This document shows, one piece after another, positions 34,767 to 44,522 of a stretch of DNA of 64,000 bases. The stretch comes from DAIOEK01 sp963708715. GTDB lineage: Bacteria; Chloroflexota; Anaerolineae; Anaerolineales; Anaerolineaceae. The position numbers were made by a program, and so were the translations under genes. The stretch covers positions 1,736,001 through 1,800,000 of the forward strand of contig CAVPSU010000001.1 in NCBI GenBank assembly GCA_963708715.1, written 5' to 3'. The first letter of the stretch is position 1, and every line of letters begins with the position of its first letter. The notes below the pieces were generated by a model, which did not search any database, was not told the DNA's origin, and was given only the letters and a program-made list of their open reading frames with translations.

Positions 34767-36842
34767 TCATTGCACGGATTGCTCGGCTATCTTTTTTGGA
34801 GGCAATGTGAAGAAGAATGTGCTTCCACTTCCGGGGGTGCTTTCCACCCAGATCTTACCGCCATGACCGCTTACCGCTAATTTGCAGAATGTTAACCCCA
34901 ACCCCAACCCTTTTATGGTTCCATTTACTTTTAACCGTGAGAATTTTTCAAAGATCCTTTCCTGCTCTTCCAATGGGATACCTGGACCGTCATCTTTGAT
35001 CCAGAAGCGGGTGTACCCATCATCCTGATCAGCTCCGATCTCAATATGCGAATCCTGCGGGGAAAACTTGGATGCATTTTCCAACAAATTCACTAATACC
35101 CGCCTGATCATATCAGGATCCACCCAAAGAGCCGGTAGGTCGGCTGAAATTACTCGATTTAGGGATTGGTTTTTTGTATCCAATGCCGGCTGGATGACAT
35201 CAATAACCTCATTGATCAAGCTCAGTGCGTCTATCTCTTTTCTATTTACAACTGTCTGACCGGCTTCCAGACGATACACATCCAACAATGAATTAAGAAG
35301 TCTTTGTATCCTGTCCGAGGATCGCATAGCGATATTCAACAAGCTGACAGTTGTCTCATCTCTATCGGGAGGAGTCAGAGAGCTAAGGATATCAAGACTG
35401 GCAGTAACATTTGCCAGGGGTGATCTAAGGTCATGATAGACCATCGCTATTAGATCATTCCGCAATGTATCCAGGTCGATCCTCTCGCTGATATCCCGCA
35501 AAACCCATTGGATACTGACTATCCCACTAAAATTTACCTTTCGTGCGATCACTTGAACCGGGATCCTCCAACCATTGGACGCCACCATTTCCGATTCGTA
35601 CGTGATGGTCCCCGACTCCAATATGTGCTTATATCCAGCACCTAATTTTTTTTCATTCGATTTATGGATCTGGCTTATTGAGAGTTTGAGAATACTCTCC
35701 TTGGTATATTGCAGGTTCGTACATGCTTGCTGATTAGCTTCCAATATCATCCCAGAAAAATCTGTGATGATGATCGGATCGATATGGTCTTCAAACAATT
35801 CCGCGTAGCGTTGTTGCGAGATGTGTAACTGCTCAAATGTTTGTGCATTTCGAATGGCGGTCCCGGCGACACTGCAGATGGCATTAAGAATGGTGAGAGT
35901 GTCAGGATCGAATTCACCTATCTTTGGGTTCATGGCAAGAAGAACACCGATGATCTGATTATTCGCACGAACTGGAGCCGCCGCCATGCTGTAGATCGAG
36001 TATCCGGGGTATTGATCGATCTCTTTAAGATCAGACAATCCAGTGATCATCGATTTCCCGGTTGCGGCCACTGTCCCTGCCACACCTTTGCCGACTTCAA
36101 TCCGAACATGTTCCACAAATTGGGAACTTTCTCCCCAGGCTGATCGAAACTCAATTTCTTTGCCCTCGTCAATGATCAATCCGAGCGCTGCTACTTCCAC
36201 TTCCAATGCCTGGGTGGTTTGTTCCATCAAGATTTTCAGGACCTCATCCAATTGCAGGGATGAGTTTAGCGCAACCGCATTGTCAATCAGCGCGGACATA
36301 ACCCGAGACCTTTGCTTGCTGCTTTCATATAGCCGGGCGTTAAGGGCAGCCAGACCCGCGATATCTGCAATTGATTGGAGCAAATTCAGTTGATCATTGT
36401 TAAAGAAACCAACCATCGGGTGTACAACCGTAAGGACCCCAACCAGCTTCCGATGTGCCATTAGTGGAACGCAAAGAGCGCTCTTTGCACCACTTTTATT
36501 TGAGTCATCATCCGGGCGACGAATCCAACGCAAGTCCTCCCGGGTATCATCAACCATCACGGGTTTGTGGTGGCGGACAACCCAACCTGCCATCCCTTTT
36601 TCAACAGTCTCTTTTAGCTGTTGGACGGTATGATTGTAAATTTTATCGCCGTACATGATCGCGGCATCGATCGGTTTATTTTGCTCATTTAAAATGACGA
36701 TGCTGGCTCGTTCAGCGCCAACATGGTAAACCGCCAGGGACAGAGTCTTCTTTAAGAGTGGACGCAACTCGATTTCATTGGCCAGTTCTCGACTGACATG
36801 ATAGAGTAGATCCAGTGATGATCGAGTGCTGTCTTGAATCAT
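34767..36842 (-). CDS. GAF-GAF-PAS sensor histidine kinase
   Basis: 691-residue soluble kinase without membrane helices. Two GAF domains (about 20-165 and 195-335), a PAS domain (about 345-455), then HisKA with MVYHDLRSPLANV near residue 470 and an ATPase domain with NLLENASKFS, DDGPGIP and GLGLGLTFC. The phospho-acceptor is His in VYHDL. Signal unknown; GAF domains suggest a small cytosolic ligand or redox input. No response regulator is adjacent, but stand-alone CheY-like and OmpR-type regulators occur elsewhere in the window. Confidence 0.9.
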   Translation of the reverse strand: MIQDSTRSSLDLLYHVSRELANEIELRPLLKKTLSLAVYHVGAERASIVILNEQNKPIDAAIMYGDKIYNHTVQQLKETVEKGMAGWVVRHHKPVMVDDTREDLRWIRRPDDDSNKSGAKSALCVPLMAHRKLVGVLTVVHPMVGFFNNDQLNLLQSIADIAGLAALNARLYESSKQRSRVMSALIDNAVALNSSLQLDEVLKILMEQTTQALEVEVAALGLIIDEGKEIEFRSAWGESSQFVEHVRIEVGKGVAGTVAATGKSMITGLSDLKEIDQYPGYSIYSMAAAPVRANNQIIGVLLAMNPKIGEFDPDTLTILNAICSVAGTAIRNAQTFEQLHISQQRYAELFEDHIDPIIITDFSGMILEANQQACTNLQYTKESILKLSISQIHKSNEKKLGAGYKHILESGTITYESEMVASNGWRIPVQVIARKVNFSGIVSIQWVLRDISERIDLDTLRNDLIAMVYHDLRSPLANVTASLDILSSLTPPDRDETTVSLLNIAMRSSDRIQRLLNSLLDVYRLEAGQTVVNRKEIDALSLINEVIDVIQPALDTKNQSLNRVISADLPALWVDPDMIRRVLVNLLENASKFSPQDSHIEIGADQDDGYTRFWIKDDGPGIPLEEQERIFEKFSRLKVNGTIKGLGLGLTFCKLAVSGHGGKIWVESTPGSGSTFFFTLPPKKIAEQSVQ

Positions 36843-36854
36843 GCAACCACCTGA

Positions 36855-38012
36855 TTAAAAGTACTTCAATCCACTTGCCGTATTGAACAAGACGATTTTT
36901 TCGTGATGTTTAATAATACCCATTTTTAGCAATTTATCAAAACCAGCAAGCGTGGCTGAACCTTCCGGCGATGCCAGAATGCCTTCTGTCTTACCTAAAA
37001 TAGACTGTGCCGAAAGGATCTCTTCTTCGCTTACATCCATGGCAACCCCATTTGTTTCATGAAGAATTTTGAGGAGCTTTCGACCCGCAAAAACTGTGGG
37101 TACATTTAAACCAGATGCGATGGTAAATGGAGTAGGCCAGTCAACAGTATTGGGTTGATTCTCCCGGAATGCCTTGACTATTGGCGCGCAGCCTGCTGCC
37201 TGGATAGCTGCAAACCTGGGCTGCTTGGAATTGATCCAACCTAGTTCTGATAGCTCATTAAACGCTTTCCACATCCCAACCAATCCTGTTCCCCCGCCGG
37301 TAGGATAAATAATCCAATCTGGCAATTCCCAATTGAAAAATTCTGCAAGTTCAAAGCCCAGAGTCTTCTTACCCTCAACCCGGTACGGTTCCTTAAAAGT
37401 GGCCAGATTGAACCATCCGAATTTTTGACAATCTTCGGTGGCGAGATTGGCAGCCTGTTGAATGGTTCCATCCACCAGATGCAGATGTGCTCCATAATCG
37501 ATCACTTCACTACGGTTGGATTGCGGAGAACTCTTGGGCATGTAGATATGGGCGTTTACCCCGGCACGAGCTGCGTAGGCAGCGAGAGCTCCTCCCGCGT
37601 TTCCAGCCGTCGGCAGTGCGAATGTAGTCAACCCAAGTTCGATTCCTTTTGAAAGGGCTACACACAGACCACGCGCTTTGAATGAGGCTGTTGGGTTACC
37701 AGCCTCGTCCTTGATAAATAATCGATCAGTTCCGATCTTTGCACCAATATTTTTTATTGCTATGACCGGGGTATCGCCTTCCCCGAGGGTGATTTGGTTT
37801 GCTTCATTCATTACTGGTAATAATTCTGACCATTTCCAGAGTCCTCCGGGACGGGAAAGGACTTTCTCCTTAGTAATTACTTCTCTAACCTGGGACAATC
37901 CGTACACAGCGAAAAGGGGAGAGTTACATTGCAAACAGGTATTAATTACTTCTCGGTGAGAGTAAATTGTTCCACAAATAGAGCACTCGAGATGAGTAAT
38001 GAAACTGGTCAA
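36855..38012 (-). CDS. thrC: Threonine synthase-like PLP enzyme
   Basis: 385 residues. A small N-terminal zinc-ribbon-like segment (CSICGTIY...CLQCNSPL) precedes the fold-type II PLP core, with the PLP lysine in NPTASFKARGL, the phosphate loop PTAGNAGGALAAY and the late YPTGGGTGLVG. This matches the Chloroflexi/archaeal threonine synthase branch. The start is TTG at 38012, with AAAGG upstream inside the AAC(3) 3' end. Other PLP lyases of the same fold (diaminopropionate lyase, cysteate synthase) cannot be fully excluded. Confidence 0.83.
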   Translation of the reverse strand: MTSFITHLECSICGTIYSHREVINTCLQCNSPLFAVYGLSQVREVITKEKVLSRPGGLWKWSELLPVMNEANQITLGEGDTPVIAIKNIGAKIGTDRLFIKDEAGNPTASFKARGLCVALSKGIELGLTTFALPTAGNAGGALAAYAARAGVNAHIYMPKSSPQSNRSEVIDYGAHLHLVDGTIQQAANLATEDCQKFGWFNLATFKEPYRVEGKKTLGFELAEFFNWELPDWIIYPTGGGTGLVGMWKAFNELSELGWINSKQPRFAAIQAAGCAPIVKAFRENQPNTVDWPTPFTIASGLNVPTVFAGRKLLKILHETNGVAMDVSEEEILSAQSILGKTEGILASPEGSATLAGFDKLLKMGIIKHHEKIVLFNTASGLKYF

Positions 38013-38027
38013 AAATCAGCCAACCTT

Positions 38028-38843
38028 TCAACTATTCCCGGCATCCGAATTTACCTGGAAATCTTTTCGTATAGCCATGCATCGTGGGCAATCTTGGCGG
38101 CTGCACAACAGTGCTTCCGGGTCAGATAAGATCATCGCCCTGGTCACATCGATCACAAACACCGCTGGCATTGCAATGACGTTCGTATTTCCCAGCGTTA
38201 CTTGACGGGTTACACCCTTCAGAATAGGGTCTATTTGATTGAAGCCATCTGAGCACCCAGGGAATCCGGGATAGTCTTGGACTCCGTTCTCGGTCAATGC
38301 CCAGCGGACAAAGTCCTTTCTGCCGGCCATCTTTTCTCCATAGTGTATGGTCGTATTACAGGTCTGGTCAACTCCGATGAGAATGATCCAACCATTCTGA
38401 TCTGCAAGAACCCGGATCGGAGCCAGTGGATCCAGCTTAGTTTGAGCGTTTATTGCTTCATCAAAATTCGATGCGGCAAAGGATAATATGGGATGAAATG
38501 ATCTCCGCGAATTTGGCATTTGCCGGAATTTTTCTGCCAATAAACCTATCGTCCTATCAACAGACATTTGTGGTTGAAAAATCTCTGCCATTGGGTTTGT
38601 GTCATGCCCTACACCGTAGGTCATACCATTATCATCAGGTCCCTCGTGGGGAATGACCATTGTTTTATAAGTAAACGTTGGAAATAGAAGACGTTCAGAT
38701 AACGTAAAGAGAGCTCCCAGCATCGTTTCCACGCCACCACGAATTCCACCAACTTTGGATAGGCTGGCATGGACAATCAAGGGAACTTCAACTGGTAATT
38801 TTAGGTCTTGTAACCTGGCCGACACCTCTCGATAAGAAAGCAT
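38028..38843 (-). CDS. AAC(3)/YokD-family N-acetyltransferase
   Basis: 271 residues of the antibiotic N-acetyltransferase family: PLIVHASLSKVGGIRGG, LLFPTFTYKTM, SFHPILSFAA near the active-site histidine, and LIGVDQTCNTTIHYGEKMAG. Some members acetylate the 3-amino group of aminoglycosides, but many chromosomal ones are of unknown substrate, so resistance should not be assumed. C-terminal cysteines CSRQDCPRC are unusual. First gene of the minus-strand operon, with strong AGGAGGG before ATG. Confidence 0.8.
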   Translation of the reverse strand: MLSYREVSARLQDLKLPVEVPLIVHASLSKVGGIRGGVETMLGALFTLSERLLFPTFTYKTMVIPHEGPDDNGMTYGVGHDTNPMAEIFQPQMSVDRTIGLLAEKFRQMPNSRRSFHPILSFAASNFDEAINAQTKLDPLAPIRVLADQNGWIILIGVDQTCNTTIHYGEKMAGRKDFVRWALTENGVQDYPGFPGCSDGFNQIDPILKGVTRQVTLGNTNVIAMPAVFVIDVTRAMILSDPEALLCSRQDCPRCMAIRKDFQVNSDAGNS

Positions 38844-38943
38844 CAGACCCTCCTACGGCTTGACCGGAGAGTATATATTTTCTTAATTATAGCGAGGATG
38901 GGGATTTCTCACGCCGTTCAAATATTACATGATTATTACATTG

Positions 38944-39669
38944 TCAATTGGTCTCGGATGATGCGCAGGTGATTGGTATAGGTGGTTTACGAAGTGCATT
39001 CAATACCAAGCCAAAATACCCGGAGGGATCCAGGGTATTCTTGATCTTTAATTCATTTAAAAAATGACCTTGCCCATCATCTTTGAGGACGGATATATGG
39101 AGGTGTACCCCAACCGGATTACCCGGATTTCCTGAATAATTGCCCTGATACCCTAGCAGATCTCCCTGTCGAATGGGAATATCCGAAATGCCTGGAGGGA
39201 AGACTGAGAGAATCGTAGAATTACCCTCCGAGTCTGCAAGATGAGTGTAATACACCCAAATTTGTCTGCCTGGTTGGATCGGGTCGCTAGGGACTCGAAT
39301 AATCAGACTGGATTTCCAGCCGCTATCCCGGGTTAGATAACCGTCAGTGACTGCAAAGACGGGTGTAGTACCAGGCGCTTCGCCTCCAAATATATCTATC
39401 CCTTGGTGCTGATGAAAAGGTCGAAATGAATCTTCCCATAGAAAACCGATATATCCATTTGTCGGGAAAATGAATGGGGCATTGCCACAACGATCCAACG
39501 CTTTTTGTGCCGAGCCTTTGTACTGCTCAGGATTTCGGATGAATTGCATAACTCTGGCAGTTCGATTGCCGGTAAGGAATACAAACCGATATATCCAATA
39601 TCCTCCAAACAATCCGAGCAGTGTGAGGATCACGACTAGAAACCATATGCGTTTACGTTTGATAGTCAT
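38944..39669 (-). CDS. M23-family (LytM) peptidase-like protein
   Basis: 241 residues. One N-terminal membrane anchor (about 9-32) is followed by a LytM domain with the HxxxD zinc site in HQHQGIDIFG, the PVFAVTDGYLT strand, and the closing HLHIS. All expected metal ligands are present, so peptidoglycan or other peptide cleavage outside the membrane is plausible. Ribosome binding is weak. Confidence 0.85.
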   Translation of the reverse strand: MTIKRKRIWFLVVILTLLGLFGGYWIYRFVFLTGNRTARVMQFIRNPEQYKGSAQKALDRCGNAPFIFPTNGYIGFLWEDSFRPFHQHQGIDIFGGEAPGTTPVFAVTDGYLTRDSGWKSSLIIRVPSDPIQPGRQIWVYYTHLADSEGNSTILSVFPPGISDIPIRQGDLLGYQGNYSGNPGNPVGVHLHISVLKDDGQGHFLNELKIKNTLDPSGYFGLVLNALRKPPIPITCASSETN

Positions 39670-39813
39670 TGCCCACGATTATACTCCCCCGTTTACGCAG
39701 GTTTTCTTCAGTTAAATCCACAAGAGCTATACAGAGTGAATAAGTCTGGTATAAGCATCTGCTTGACGGAGGGTTTTATTAACATTATGATTAAAATGAC
39801 CCTGGAGGGAACA

Positions 39814-40491
39814 ATGAAAGAAAAAATCTTGATCATTGAAGATGATGAAGGTATTCTCCGATTTTTACGTCGGGGAATGTCTTTTGAAGGTTACCAGGTT
39901 GAAACTGCCATTGATGGACATGAGGGACTGAACAAAGCAAGAGAATGGCATCCCGACTTGATCGTTTTAGATTGGATGTTACCAGGCATGGATGGATTGG
40001 AAGTATGTCGGCGCTTGCGGGCGAGTGGACCCATCCCCATCCTGATGTTGACTGCTAAGGATATGGTTCCGGATCGAGTCCAGGGTTTGGATGCTGGCGC
40101 CGATGATTATATGGTGAAACCGTTTGAGTTGGATGAGCTAATGGCACGGATTCGAGCTTTACTCCGACGCACTCAGCCTGAGCGTATTCCCGTTCTCACG
40201 TTCTCGGACCTTACGTTGGATACGGCGTCCCGGCAAGCGATCCGCTCAGGGCGTGAAATCCAATTAACTGCCAAAGAATATGATCTCCTTGAATTATTCA
40301 TGCGCCATCCCCGCCAGGTACTCACCCGCGAAATGATTTTCGACCGGGTCTGGGGGTACGACTTTGGTGGGGAATCGAACGTGCTGGATGTCTATATTCG
40401 CTACTTACGTCAAAAACTGGTCGTAGGCGAGGAAGCCCAATTGATTCACACAGTTCGTGGTGTGGGGTATGTCTTGCGTGAAATGCCCTGA
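39814..40491 (+). CDS. OmpR-family response regulator (MprA/PrrA-like)
   Basis: 225 residues: receiver with IIEDDEGI, phosphoacceptor in LIVLDWMLPGMDG, and lysine in MVKPFEL, then a winged-helix domain with QLTAKEYDLLELFMRHPRQVLTREMI and VDVYIRYLRQKL-type recognition helix. GGAGGG lies before this ATG; ATGs farther upstream have none. Stop overlaps the kinase start by one base. Confidence 0.93.
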   Translation: MKEKILIIEDDEGILRFLRRGMSFEGYQVETAIDGHEGLNKAREWHPDLIVLDWMLPGMDGLEVCRRLRASGPIPILMLTAKDMVPDRVQGLDAGADDYMVKPFELDELMARIRALLRRTQPERIPVLTFSDLTLDTASRQAIRSGREIQLTAKEYDLLELFMRHPRQVLTREMIFDRVWGYDFGGESNVLDVYIRYLRQKLVVGEEAQLIHTVRGVGYVLREMP

Positions 40492-41879
40492 TGACTCTTC
40501 GAACTAAACTGACAGTCCTATATGCGGCGGTAGCCGGAGCGATCCTGTTGTTTTTCGGGATCGCTATCTATGGACTTGTCAGCGTCATGTTGGTTGACCA
40601 GATAGACCTTTCATTAAATCAAACCGCCCATCAGATCATCACAAACACACGAATCAACGCGATGGGAGACCTGGAAATTATCGAATTTCCCTCGTTGGAT
40701 GTGACCTCCGCCATTTTTGTACAGGTGTGGAACGAGAAGAACGATCTAAAAATTACCTCACCAAATATCAGTAGGTTGGATCAGCCACTGGATTCTACAG
40801 GTCTGAGGACAGTCTCGCCTATTTATCGCGATAGTCTGGTAAATAAAGCTTCTCTTCGAGTATTGAGTGTCCCTTTGGTGGTGGAGGGCAGGCGGGTGGG
40901 TTTGCTTCAGATCGGTGAAAATCGTTTTATCATCGACCTTACACTCCGAACCATTTTATGGGTGTTAGCCGGCGCCATTGTGTTATTTGTTACTGTTGCG
41001 GCAATTGCAGGCTGGTTGCTTACCGGGCAAGTGCTGGCTCCGCTTGAGAAAGTAACTGCAGCCGCATTGAGTATTACCAATGCCGATGACCTTTCCCGCC
41101 GGATTCCCAATACGACCCATTCCCAAAATGAGGTCGGTATTTTGATCGAAGCTTTTAATCAGACACTGAATCGATTGGAACAGTTATTCTCTACACAAAA
41201 GCGGTTCATGGCAGACGTGAGCCATGAACTTCGGACTCCCCTGACAGTGATCAAAGGGAATGTCAGTTTACTTCGTAAAATGAAAAAACCTGACGAGGAA
41301 TCGCTTCAGACTATTGAAAGTGAAGTGGACCGCTTGACACGTATGGTGGGCGATTTGCTCCTGCTCGCCCAGGCAGAATCAGGGAAACTGCCATTAAATT
41401 TACAGAAAATCGACCTTGATAGTGTCCTTGTCGAGGTATTCCAACAGGTCCAGGTGTTGGCTGGTGAGAAGATCAAGTTACAGATCAGCAATATTGAACC
41501 GGTTGAGGTGATGGCAGACCGGGACCGCATGAAACAGGTATATCTGAATCTGTTAGCGAACGCTGTAAAATACACTCCGGTTGGCGGAACGGTCATCGTG
41601 TCCCTTAAACGGGTGGAGAACCGTGTCCAAACCATGATCACGGATACCGGTCCGGGTATCCCTGCGCGTGATTTGCCTCATATTTTCGAGAGATTTTATC
41701 GAGGCGATAAGGCACGGACACGATCCACAGATGGGAGCAGCTTTGGATTGGGCCTCTCCATCGCATTCTGGATCGTTAAGAATCACAGCGGGGTAATCGA
41801 AGTTCAATCGAAAGAGGGGTCTGGGACGACATTCACCGTCTGGCTCCCGGTTTTTCAAGAACAAGCACCGAACAAGTAG
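40491..41879 (+). CDS. Membrane sensor histidine kinase, partner of the upstream regulator
   Basis: 462 residues. Two membrane helices (about 10-30 and 155-180) flank an extracytoplasmic sensor of about 120 residues. HAMP follows, then HisKA with ADVSHELRTPLTVIKGN and ATPase motifs NLLANAVKYTP, TDTGPGIP and SFGLGLSIAFWIV. The layout resembles MprB/BaeS-type kinases. The stimulus is unknown. Confidence 0.93.
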   Translation: MTLRTKLTVLYAAVAGAILLFFGIAIYGLVSVMLVDQIDLSLNQTAHQIITNTRINAMGDLEIIEFPSLDVTSAIFVQVWNEKNDLKITSPNISRLDQPLDSTGLRTVSPIYRDSLVNKASLRVLSVPLVVEGRRVGLLQIGENRFIIDLTLRTILWVLAGAIVLFVTVAAIAGWLLTGQVLAPLEKVTAAALSITNADDLSRRIPNTTHSQNEVGILIEAFNQTLNRLEQLFSTQKRFMADVSHELRTPLTVIKGNVSLLRKMKKPDEESLQTIESEVDRLTRMVGDLLLLAQAESGKLPLNLQKIDLDSVLVEVFQQVQVLAGEKIKLQISNIEPVEVMADRDRMKQVYLNLLANAVKYTPVGGTVIVSLKRVENRVQTMITDTGPGIPARDLPHIFERFYRGDKARTRSTDGSSFGLGLSIAFWIVKNHSGVIEVQSKEGSGTTFTVWLPVFQEQAPNK

Positions 41880-42169
41880 ATAATCAGAGATTTCGATTCC
41901 CTACTCTTGTTCAGATTAAAAGAAAAAATATATCTACAAACCAAGGCAATTTGCTGCCTAATTATGGCAGCGCAATTATTATGAACACATCATTCGTGAT
42001 GATGCGGATAACGCTCGAATCTGGAAATACACCGATAATAATCCAACCTGTTGGTCAACCGATGAGTTTTCCAAAACACCTAGAATCCCTTCATCTTGAC
42101 GCACACCCTGAATCCTGATAGACTCGGCTCTCGTTGCCTGTATCAAATGAATCCATCCATCGAGATACC
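41880..42169 (+). other. Gene-free stretch before the tRNA-tuf operon
   Basis: I see no gene here. The only structure is GCTGCC (41953-41958) with GGCAGC (41966-41971) around a seven-base loop, a possible weak terminator for the kinase transcript without a clear T tract. Confidence 0.4.
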
Positions 42170-42198
42170 TTGATGAGAGAGGATGCTTTTGGTATAAT
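42170..42198 (+). promoter_or_regulatory. Strong promoter of the tRNA-tuf-secE operon
   Basis: TTGATG (42170-42175), 17 bases, and TATAAT (42193-42198) preceded by TGG (extended -10). It lies 35 bases before the first tRNA. Confidence 0.85.
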
Positions 42199-42232
42199 GC
42201 AATGCGCGATAAAGGCAGCTTAACAATTTGAT

Positions 42233-42305
42233 GCCGACGTAGCTCAATCGGCAGAGCAACCGCCTTGTAAGTGGTAGGTTACGAGTTCGATTCTCGTCGT
42301 CGGCT
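42233..42305 (+). tRNA. tRNA-Thr (TGT)
   Basis: Full cloverleaf: acceptor GCCGACG pairs with CGTCGGC, D arm GCTCAATCGGCAGAGC, anticodon loop CTTGTAA with TGT, and T loop TTCGATTC. No encoded CCA. Confidence 0.95.
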
Positions 42306-42355
42306 CTGCGTCGTGAGCTAAACATTCGGTGGCGATATGCGTAATAATTTAGCCC

Positions 42356-42438
42356 GGGCGGTTACCCAAGTGGCCAAAGGGGACTGACTGTAAATCAGTT
42401 GTCAGACGACTTCGGAGGTTCAAATCCTTCACCGCCCA
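42356..42438 (+). tRNA. tRNA-Tyr (GTA)
   Basis: Class II tRNA with long variable arm. Acceptor GGGCGGT pairs with ACCGCCC, anticodon loop CTGTAAA with GTA, T loop TTCAAATC. No encoded CCA. Confidence 0.95.
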
Positions 42439-42491
42439 CTGGTTTTACCAACCAAACGGATCGCCGCAAGGTCAGATCCTGGGTTCAGCAA

Positions 42492-42564
42492 GCCCTCATA
42501 GCTCAGTCGGTAGAGCACGCCCTTGGTAAGGGCGAGGTCATGGGTTCGAATCCCATTGAGGGCT
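42492..42564 (+). tRNA. tRNA-Thr (GGT)
   Basis: Acceptor GCCCTCA pairs with TGAGGGC, anticodon loop CTTGGTA with GGT, T loop TTCGAATC. No encoded CCA. It directly precedes tuf, as in the E. coli thrT-tufB order. Confidence 0.95.
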
Positions 42565-42610
42565 CATGCTGCCGTAATCAAACATACATGTCACGTAAGG
42601 AGAAGAATCG

Positions 42611-43826
42611 ATGGCGAAGCAGAAATTTGACCGGATCAAGCCGCATCTGAATGTAGGGACCATGGGACACATTGACCATGGGAAGACGACGTTGACGGCG
42701 GCGATCACGAAATGGTGCCAGATGCTAAGGGTTGGCTGAATTCAAAGCGTATGATCAGATCGACAACGCGCCGGAAGAGAAAGCGCGCGGGATCACGATC
42801 AACATTGCGCACGTGGAATACCAGACCGACAAGCGGCATTACGCGCACGTGGACATGCCCGGACACCGTGACTACATCAAGAACATGATCACCGGAGCAG
42901 CGCAGGTGGATGGAGCGATCCTGGTGGTGGCAGCTCCGGATGGACCGATGCCGCAGACGCGCGAGCATGTGTTGCTGGCGCGCCAGGTGGAAGTGCCGAG
43001 CATCGTGGTCTTTTTGAACAAAGTGGATCAGATGAACGATCCGGAACTGTTGGAACTGGTGGAGCTGGAACTGCGCGAAATGCTGACGCAGCTACGAATT
43101 CCCCGGGGACACCACCCCGATCGTACGAGGGTCAGCGCTTGACAGGCGTTGGAAAGCACCAGCACGGATCCGGAAGCACCGGAATATGCCTGCATCAAGG
43201 AATTGCTGCGGGTGGTGGATGAATACATTCCCGAGCCGGTGCGTGCGATGGACAAACCGTTCATGATGCCGGTGGAAGATGTGTTCTCGATCAAAGGTCG
43301 TGGGACAGTGGTGACCGGGCGTGTGGATCGGGGCAAGATCAAGGTAGGCGAACCGGTGGAGATCGTTGGTTTGCAGGAAAAGACGCGCAGCCAGTGTGGT
43401 GACCGGGTGTGGAGATGTTCCACAAGCTGCTGGATGAAGGTCTGGCAGGCGACAATCTGGGTCTATTGTTGCGCGGAATAGAGCGCGACAGATGTGGAGC
43501 GCGGTCAGGTGATGGCCAAGCCGGGCAGCATCACCCCGCACAAGAAATTCATGGCGCGAAGTGTACGTGTTGAAGAAGGAAGAAGGCGGACGCCACAAAG
43601 CGTTCTTCACTGGATACCGGCCGCAGTTCTACATTCGGACGATGGATGTAACCGGCAACATCAAGCTGCCCGAAGGAGTGGAGATGGTCATGCCGGGGAC
43701 AACGTGAACCTGGAAGTGGAATTGATCATGCCGGTGGCGTTGGAACAGGGTTCCAAGTTCGCTATTCGTGAAGGTGGTCTGACGGTTGGCGCCGGTGTGA
43801 TCACTAAGATTATTGGACTAAAGTGA
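42611..43826 (+). CDS. tuf: Elongation factor Tu (about nine indels)
   Basis: Delivers aminoacyl-tRNA to the ribosome. The parts of a normal EF-Tu are all here but in shifting frames. The start reads MAKQKFDRIKPHLNVGTMGHIDHGKTTLTAAITK with the P-loop. After a scrambled spot near 42715 comes DMPGHRDYIKNM and NKVDQMND (nucleotide-binding motifs), and domain 2 and 3 pieces end in ITKIIGLK. Removing single bases near 43092, 43131, 43142, 43392, 43407, 43490 and 43557, and adding one near 43697, restores a full-length frame. A strong AAGGAG precedes the ATG. As tuf is essential, sequence error or a second intact copy is implied. Confidence 0.9.
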
Positions 43827-43835
43827 GAAGGAGTG

Positions 43836-43857
43836 GAGCCTGGTAAAAACCAGGCTC
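43836..43857 (+). other. Perfect nine-base-pair hairpin between tuf and rpmG
   Basis: GAGCCTGGT pairs exactly with ACCAGGCTC around AAAA. No T tract follows, so it is more likely a processing or stability element than a terminator. Confidence 0.6.
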
Positions 43858-43872
43858 ACAATAGATAATAAA

Positions 43873-44043
43873 ATGGCTTCAAAAAAGAAAGATGTTCGAC
43901 CTGTAATCACCTTGGCCTGCACTGAGTGCAAGGAACGGAATTATACATCCGAGAAGAACCGCCGCAACGACCCAGGTCGTATGGAAATGCAAAAATATTG
44001 CTCGCGTTGCCGTAAACACACCGCTCACCGCGAGACGAAATAG
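43873..44043 (+). CDS. rpmG: Ribosomal protein bL33
   Basis: 56-residue large-subunit protein (MASKKKDVRPVITLACTEC..., ending KHTAHRETK). Two CxxC pairs (CTEC, CSRC) make it the zinc-binding C+ form. It is intact although the genes on both sides carry indels. The position between tuf and secE, with a tRNA-Trp gene after it, is a conserved bacterial order. Confidence 0.95.
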   Translation: MASKKKDVRPVITLACTECKERNYTSEKNRRNDPGRMEMQKYCSRCRKHTAHRETK

Positions 44044-44093
44044 GTACGAGAAGGCGATTCAGCTCGTCCCAATAGAGCAAAATCGTTTAACAT

Positions 44094-44169
44094 AGGCCAG
44101 TAGCTCAATTGGCAGAGCGCCTGTCTCCAAAACAGGAGGTTGAGGGTTCAATTCCTTCCTGGCCTGCCA
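44094..44169 (+). tRNA. tRNA-Trp (CCA), CCA end encoded
   Basis: Acceptor AGGCCAG pairs with CTGGCCT, followed by G and an encoded CCA (44167-44169). Anticodon stem CCTGT/ACAGG holds the loop CTCCAAA with anticodon CCA. It is the only tRNA of the four here that encodes its CCA. Confidence 0.95.
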
Positions 44170-44179
44170 GAAAAAGTGG

Positions 44180-44205
44180 ACGCCGTCTCTACGGGGCGGC
44201 GTTTT
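44180..44205 (+). terminator. Hairpin after tRNA-Trp, possible partial terminator
   Basis: ACGCCGTCTC (44180-44189) pairs with GGGGCGGCGT (44193-44202) including two G-T pairs, and TTTA follows. It lies before secE, so it may separate tRNA processing from the downstream mRNA or attenuate it. Confidence 0.65.
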
Positions 44206-44268
44206 AGCCGTAAGAGTTAACTCATCTTGGCTGGATCTACCAGTTAGAAAGATCAGAAGGAGTAAGCA

Positions 44269-44482
44269 GTGGCTGACAAAATAGAGAAAGCGAAAGCACC
44301 GAACGTCATCCAACGCTATTTTCGTGAGACACTTGGCGAATTGCGTAAAGTGAACTGGCCGACACCCAAAGAGGCCTGGCATCTGACAAGAATAGTCTTA
44401 CTTGTTCTGGTCAGCGATGAGTATCATCCTGGGATCACTTGATTTTGTGTTCTCCAAACTTATTGAGTTGATTGTAGTATAG
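44269..44482 (+). CDS. secE: Preprotein translocase subunit SecE (one frameshift)
   Basis: Small single-helix subunit of the Sec translocon. GTG start after AGAAGGAG; NVIQRYFRETLGELRKVNWPTPKEAWHLT is the family's cytosolic amphipathic part. A single inserted G near 44415 (AGCGATG) throws the frame to a stop at 44448. Without it the membrane helix continues as VLLVLVSMSIILGSLDFVF and ends at 44482. Complete otherwise at about 70 residues. Confidence 0.88.
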
Positions 44483-44522
44483 GTTCTTACCGCGATACAG
44501 TCGGTGAGAGGAGCGCTATTTG

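Noticed and set aside
38028..38843. Aminoglycoside resistance gene
   Set aside because: The family match is real but many chromosomal members have other substrates; resistance is not claimed.
42439..42491. Missing tRNA-Gly hidden between tRNA-Tyr and tRNA-Thr
   Set aside because: The gap is 53 bases and cannot fold as a tRNA.
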